Position numbers and translations under genes: made by a program. 64,000 nt of DNA from NCBI RefSeq assembly GCF_963966145.1, contig NC_091046.1, positions 1,674,001-1,738,000 on the forward strand, in the 5' to 3' direction. Below the pieces are notes generated by a model, which was not told where the DNA came from, did no database searches, and worked only from the letters and a program-made list of their open reading frames with translations. Of this stretch, positions 59,600-64,000 are shown piece by piece. Source of the stretch: Tenebrio molitor. Taxonomy: Eukaryota; Arthropoda; Insecta; Coleoptera; Tenebrionidae. How positions within the stretch are numbered: the stretch's first letter is position 1; the number at the start of each line of letters is the position of its first letter.

Positions 59600-59705
59600 G
59601 ATTGCATTAATGGGATTTTATTCTTCACCGTCTAAAATATCTGCGTTTTAAATTTCACAAAAATCCGCTGGAAAATAACTGAGTTATTGGGCTCGAAAGT
59701 CTTAG
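59600..59705 (-). repeat. Outer inverted repeat, right arm
   Basis: The inverse of 55863-55975 through 'caccgtctaaaatatctg', 'cacaaaaatccgctggaaaa' and 'ctcgaaagtctt'. It runs directly into satellite sequence at 59716, so the original terminus has been lost or overwritten. Confidence 0.6.
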
Positions 59706-59714
59706 CTATTTTTC

Positions 59715-60220
59715 AAATATCCCGGCGCCTCCACCATTTTTCAAAAATGTATTTGCTGCTTTGCTTCACTCAGGTTCACCCTAGAATCACGCAGTTTTTC
59801 GTATTCAATTCATCACATTGAAATCTACAAAACGCAGTTTGCCCATTTGACCTGGTGGAAATAGCCACCAAGATATCATTGTTTTCGCTAAGAAACTATT
59901 CTCCCCTAGATGTAAAAACGATTTTCTTTTATTCTTGTTCAAAACAGCGTCATTAAAGTTTTTGTATAATTCTGCCTAATTAAATCTATAAAACACAAAT
60001 TTCAGATTTAATCTAGCTCAAATCGTAAACGAGATATTACTATTTTTATTTTACAACTATCCCGGCGCCTCCACCATTTTGCCAGTTTTTAAAAAGCAAT
60101 TTTGCCAGATCGGTATTACAGATACAGTTTTTGCATCCGATTAGCCATAATTTAAACTATTAAAGACAGTTTTCATATTTTATTTCGTTATTTTACTTGA
60201 AAATAAAAAACCGTCTCTCT
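59715..60220 (+). repeat. Satellite segment 4, satellite 3-like
   Basis: Cores CCCGGCGCCTCCACCATTT occur near 59720 and 60061. Monomers resemble array 3, with 'aaatctacaaaacgcagttt' and 'tttcagatttaatctagctc'. It is a short outlying block of the same family. Confidence 0.7.
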
Positions 60221-60649
60221 TGCAACACGTATAATTGCATTGTCTTATTTCATTCCCTGTTGATTAATAATAATTTCCTCAAGTCTAAATGATACTGACC
60301 TAATAGTAATACCTTTCGGTACTAACTAGTTAATAAATTAATCATTAATAAAGAAAATATTTTTTTTTAAATATATAATTTTCAACAATTTTTTTCTCAG
60401 GTTTTTTAAAATACATATGATTAAAATTTTTATACTGTCATGTTGACAGTTAAAAGACCTATCAAAATGATGACGAATGAATATAGGTTGATATTTAAAA
60501 AAATATATGATGAGGTCATTACTTTGACAAGGAACACCCTGTATAAAAATGAAATTGAAATTAAAAATCTACCTGTTTTTGTTCTTTTTTCAAAACTCAA
60601 CAGTTTATGATTTATCGAATTGTTGCGATACTTTTACCCCTGACTGTAT
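60221..60649. other. AT-rich DNA with a stray element end
   Basis: No gene was seen. 'aacaccctgtata' at about 60534 looks like the right terminus of an ACAGGGTGT-type element whose left end I could not find. Confidence 0.35.
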
Positions 60650-61231
60650 ACAGGGTGTTTTCGAAGTTGAGGCGTTCCTTTTAACATGTGATAGTATGCG
60701 TTGTTCTAAAGAGTTTTAGTCAAAATCACCTTAGTAAAATGTGTACGGCAATGATGATACAATAAGTTAATTTTTTTTTTTTAATTTTTAAGCCAGTCCT
60801 GCTCAAATTTGCGATAATTTGTTAGAAATTAGAATTGACAAAAAAAAATCAAATGAGCATGGACGTTAATCTAAAATATTGTCAGAGTTGTCATCTAATT
60901 AGTCGGAATGGCTGCACGAAAATAATGAGCTCACAGATTGTTGCTAATGCATAGGCAATGTTATCACGTTATCAGAATGCAGCTGCAGCGTCCAGAAAGT
61001 ACGCAGAGCGATTTCCAGAAAGACACCATCCTGGACCACGTCAGTTATTAATCTAGTACAGCGGAGAAAGAGACAGGACCGGACTCAAAATTTTAGAAAA
61101 CAATAAAAATATACAATCAATTATCTCCGTTAATACAAATATTTTACTAAGAAGATTTAGGCTAAAGTTCTTAGGAATAATGTATAGTACCTCGTGTTAC
61201 AAGGAACGCCTCAACTTCGAAAACACCCTGT
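60650..61231. mobile_element. Foldback element family E carrying a coding remnant
   Basis: The element begins ACAGGGTGTTTTCGAAGTTG and ends in its exact inverse, closing in AACACCCTGT, with TA at both ends. The arms continue 'aggcgttcctt'. Total length is 582 bp. It contains a short decayed frame (60925-61050), unlike the other MITE families here, so it is probably an internally deleted derivative of a larger autonomous element. Confidence 0.8.
60925..61050 (+). pseudogene. DUF4817-like helix-turn-helix remnant
   Basis: The plus-strand frame from ATG 60925 reads through one TAG. It then gives ASRKYAERFPERHHPGPRQL, which resembles the N-terminal DUF4817-type region found in many insect transposon proteins (A-x-R-x-Y-x-x-R-F-P-x-R-x-x-P pattern). 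It is far too short to act and probably reveals the parent element's transposase. Confidence 0.5.
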
Positions 61232-61459
61232 ATAGACTTTATTTCTCAAAGACAATAAACATATACCCTTGACGATGTGGTATAATCACTTCGGTTTTTC
61301 GCCTCCTCCAACAATGTGAATTTTCTCATGGTAACAATTGTTAGACGCTTGTTAATAAACGTCAGAAAGAAAAACGTCAATTTACGTGCAAGTTTATTGG
61401 TTATATGTATAATCAAAATGAATACCACTCGAGGAAACGAAAAATAATATTTTGAAAAA

Positions 61460-61905
61460 ATGGTGGATGCGCCGGGATATTTAAAAATAAACTTGTCTAT
61501 GATTCAGGTACGGTTTCGGCTAGATCAAATCTAAAAACGGTGTCTTGTAGACTGTCTTTTGCTGCATCGAACACAAAAAACCCAAGACTATATCTATAAC
61601 ACGAATCGAGAAAACTGCATTCGTAGCTCGCAAAAATGGTACAAGCGCGAGAATAGTTTTCCACTTAAAATAACAATATCTCTCCTGCGGTTTGAGCTAG
61701 ACTAAATCAGAAATATGTGTTATGTAGGCAAAAAAACCTTCGTGGTTTTGTCTCGAACCTGAATTGAAAAAAATTACTTTTAGATGAACATCCCAGAATA
61801 TTTTTTTGTGAAAATGAGCCTATCTTCGTTGCTGTTTGTACGGTATCAAATCTAAAAACTGCGTTTTATGGATCTCGTCGTGACAAAAACTGCATAGTTA
61901 TCGAT
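61460..61905 (-). repeat. Satellite segment 5, inverse orientation
   Basis: The plus strand starts TGGTGGATGCGCCGGGATAT, the inverse core. It continues with inverse satellite 3-like words ('tagatcaaatctaaaaacgg', 'tttgagctagactaaatcag'). This is the only inverted satellite block in the window. Confidence 0.65.
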
Positions 61906-61909
61906 ATGG

Positions 61910-62880
61910 GTCGAGAGCTGCATCCCCGTCGGAAATCGCGCCGCTCCAGCGGCCCGCTCGATCTAATCCGCGTGAATATTTCAGTAAAAAGCGGTTAAAT
62001 CTTCGATGAGGTCCCGTCTGAGAGGCCGACACCTTGCCCCATGAAAAATGCATCGAATCCGGCAGTCCCGCGGGATCCGGTCGAACACAACACCTACAAG
62101 CGGCAACCTCGCCGTTACCGAAAATATATCAACAGGTCTATTACAGTAAAACCGTCGTTCGCCCCCATAATAGTGTTTTTATTCGGGGCGTAAACATCCC
62201 GCATACGCGGCCAATTGCCGAATTTAAACCGACCGAGGAAATCATCGGCGACCGATCTCGTTAGCGAACCACCGGTGCAGCAGGAATGCGCCCGCGAGGT
62301 CGCCTTATTTACGACCGCCTCGTAATTTCATTTACTACCCTTAAAATTTTATTTTTTCTCGTAAAGCCGGCGCAAATCGAGTCGGCTTATGATTAACAAT
62401 CATTTTAAAACTGCAATTCGCGATTCAAATGCCCACCATTTTAATTCCTGCCGATCCTGCACTTTTACTGCCGATCTATTAATAGCTCCGCGCCAACAAC
62501 AATCCCTCTCCCGCTGACTCCTGCTGAACATCGTTTCGCACCGATCCGGGACGCTCGTGCAACATTTAAATATCGATTCCGGATTCTTCACTTGATGGGT
62601 CCGAATCTCGACTGTAATGAAATTCGATATGATCCGCGGACCTTTCCTGCGGAAGGACGCCCGCAGGGATTTCACCACGACAACCTGGACAAATGTATAC
62701 AGCACAGGTGGCTTCTCAATAATGAAAACGCACCAGACCCGCACCGTGTACGACAAGGAGAGACTCCTAAATGGGACATCGTTTATTTATACCACTTCTT
62801 TCCGCAGGAGAGGTACCTGTTGATAAATAACTAAAAGTCCTGCTCTTTTCTCTATTTACTTAAAGCGGACCGGAGTGCCA
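61910..62880. other. Unique GC-richer block, no gene recognised
   Basis: CpG-containing sequence with frames of up to 118 codons on both strands and no recognisable domain. It may extend a gene or regulatory region beyond the window; nothing in the sequence settles this. Confidence 0.25.
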
Positions 62881-64000
62881 TTGCAAAATTCACCAGAAAG
62901 TTTCGTTCATTTCTGCAATTTAAAAATAAAAATAATTGGAAAAAAAAGAGTGTGTGCTTAAGACCGCACGACAGAAGTGAAAACTTCTATGACGCTCGTT
63001 ATTGATTTTAAGTAATACGTATTCTATAAATTATATTATTATAGATGATAGTACTTGGAGGAATAAGGAGCAAGGCATAAATAATTAATATTATTTAAAT
63101 CCAATGGTGTTTTTAAATAATCATCAAAAATCTGCACTTTTCAATAGAAACTGCAAATACATCCGCTTTTAAAGGTAAACACTCTGGCAAAATTTGTGAG
63201 GTATTTATGTGTCAAGGCCGATTTAGATTGCAAAGGTGCTATTTGCTATATGCTATTTTGTTGTATATTTTTGCTAGTGTTGTAGTTTCATGCCTTCTGC
63301 CTTTTCATCTCCTATAAAACATTTTTCTAAACTTCATGTTTCTTGCTGTCCAATTTTAGTTTTTATCTGAAAATATTTGTATTAATCAATGCAATTAATT
63401 GAAAAGTCTTATTACGCTTAGTAATCCCCAGGTATTTTTCGCATTTCTCTAACTGACAAATGACCATTTCCTTCATTTTTCAATTCTATTGAGAATTGCA
63501 TGAGGTGATTTTGATTTTGAGGTGATCTGTACCTGGACATAACCCCACTTTTCAACAGAACACAGCATGAAACAGAGTAGATGGTCAAACATTGGGAGCA
63601 AGAATTCCAAATACTTGCCTTCCACAATTATTGCTGTCTTCTCAGCATTCAATCTTGTTTACCTTAACCTCACTTATATTAAATACTATCAAATATGAAT
63701 TTAATGCTCAGTGCGCAAGCGCTAGGGCTCGTTAACAATCAGAATAGCCCCTAATAAACATCTAAACTCTGAACTCTGTATTTTTCAATAGAAACTGCCA
63801 ATACGTCCGCTTTTAGAGGTAAACAGACCGGCAAAATTTGTGAGGTTAGGTTTCGATGTTTCAGTTTTATTTCTTAACGATGGTTTATTATATTATTTAT
63901 ATTGAACAGAACACAAGTATTCATAGCAATACCCTGTATTATGATAATTTGTCCATTCTCCTCTTCACATTTTGCTACACAAATTTTTCCAATAGATGAA
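62881..64000. repeat. AT-rich end with a direct repeat pair
   Basis: 'caatagaaactgcaaataca' followed by 'tccgcttttaaaggtaaac' and 'ggcaaaatttgtgaggt' at about 63143-63205 is repeated at about 63787-63850, about 645 bp apart. The rest is AT-rich with no supported gene. Confidence 0.45.

Overview
The window is insect genomic DNA: AT-rich, with few genes and many repeats. Three things point to an insect: a spliced odorant receptor (a family confined to insects), introns of about 45-55 bp in that gene and in a small peptide gene, and many short TA-flanked inverted-repeat transposons. A beetle is my best guess from intron size and repeat style; nothing here proves it.

Four coding units stand out. 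(1) A plus-strand scratch-type zinc-finger gene (scrt, Snail superfamily) spans 10424-27978 in three coding exons with compatible phases: a SNAG-type N-terminus in exon 1, a proline-rich middle in exon 2, and five zinc fingers in exon 3. Intron 1 is 13.7 kb and intron 2 is 2.4 kb. (2) A minus-strand gene at 36072-36345 encodes a 62-residue secreted peptide. It has a TATA box, a non-coding first exon, a 51-bp intron and a poly(A) signal. (3) A minus-strand odorant receptor at 38837-40435 is complete across six exons except for one in-frame TGA. (4) A decayed Tc1-type transposon at about 56.72-58.31 kb lies inside the ORF1 of a LINE-like element. Most of the remaining unique, GC-richer blocks (0.6-1.3, 4.2-6, 7.2-9, 12-13, 18-19.4, 23.2-23.8, 42-49, 54-55 and 62-62.8 kb) show no convincing coding potential. 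They may include regulatory DNA of scrt, which as a developmental regulator would be expected to sit in a large cis-regulatory territory.

Repeats make up much of the rest. At least nine foldback/MITE-like families occur, several sharing the terminus ACAGGGTGT, and several are nested in one another (28.7-29.3, 55.1-55.9 and 55.9-59.7 kb). The most striking repeat feature is a set of satellite arrays (14.5-17.5, 30.7-33.5, 49.1-51.8, 59.7-60.2 and 61.5-61.9 kb). Their monomers differ, but almost every one carries a core close to CCCGGCGCMTCCACCATTT. Three arrays have a higher-order structure: four monomers of about 160 bp giving about 650 bp; seven monomers giving about 0.94-1.0 kb; and a period of about 850 bp. 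The same core occurs singly on both sides of scrt exon 2.

I saw no CRISPR array, rRNA or tRNA and no virus-derived gene. All coordinates come from reading the sequence by eye; repeat boundaries may be off by a few bases to tens of bases.
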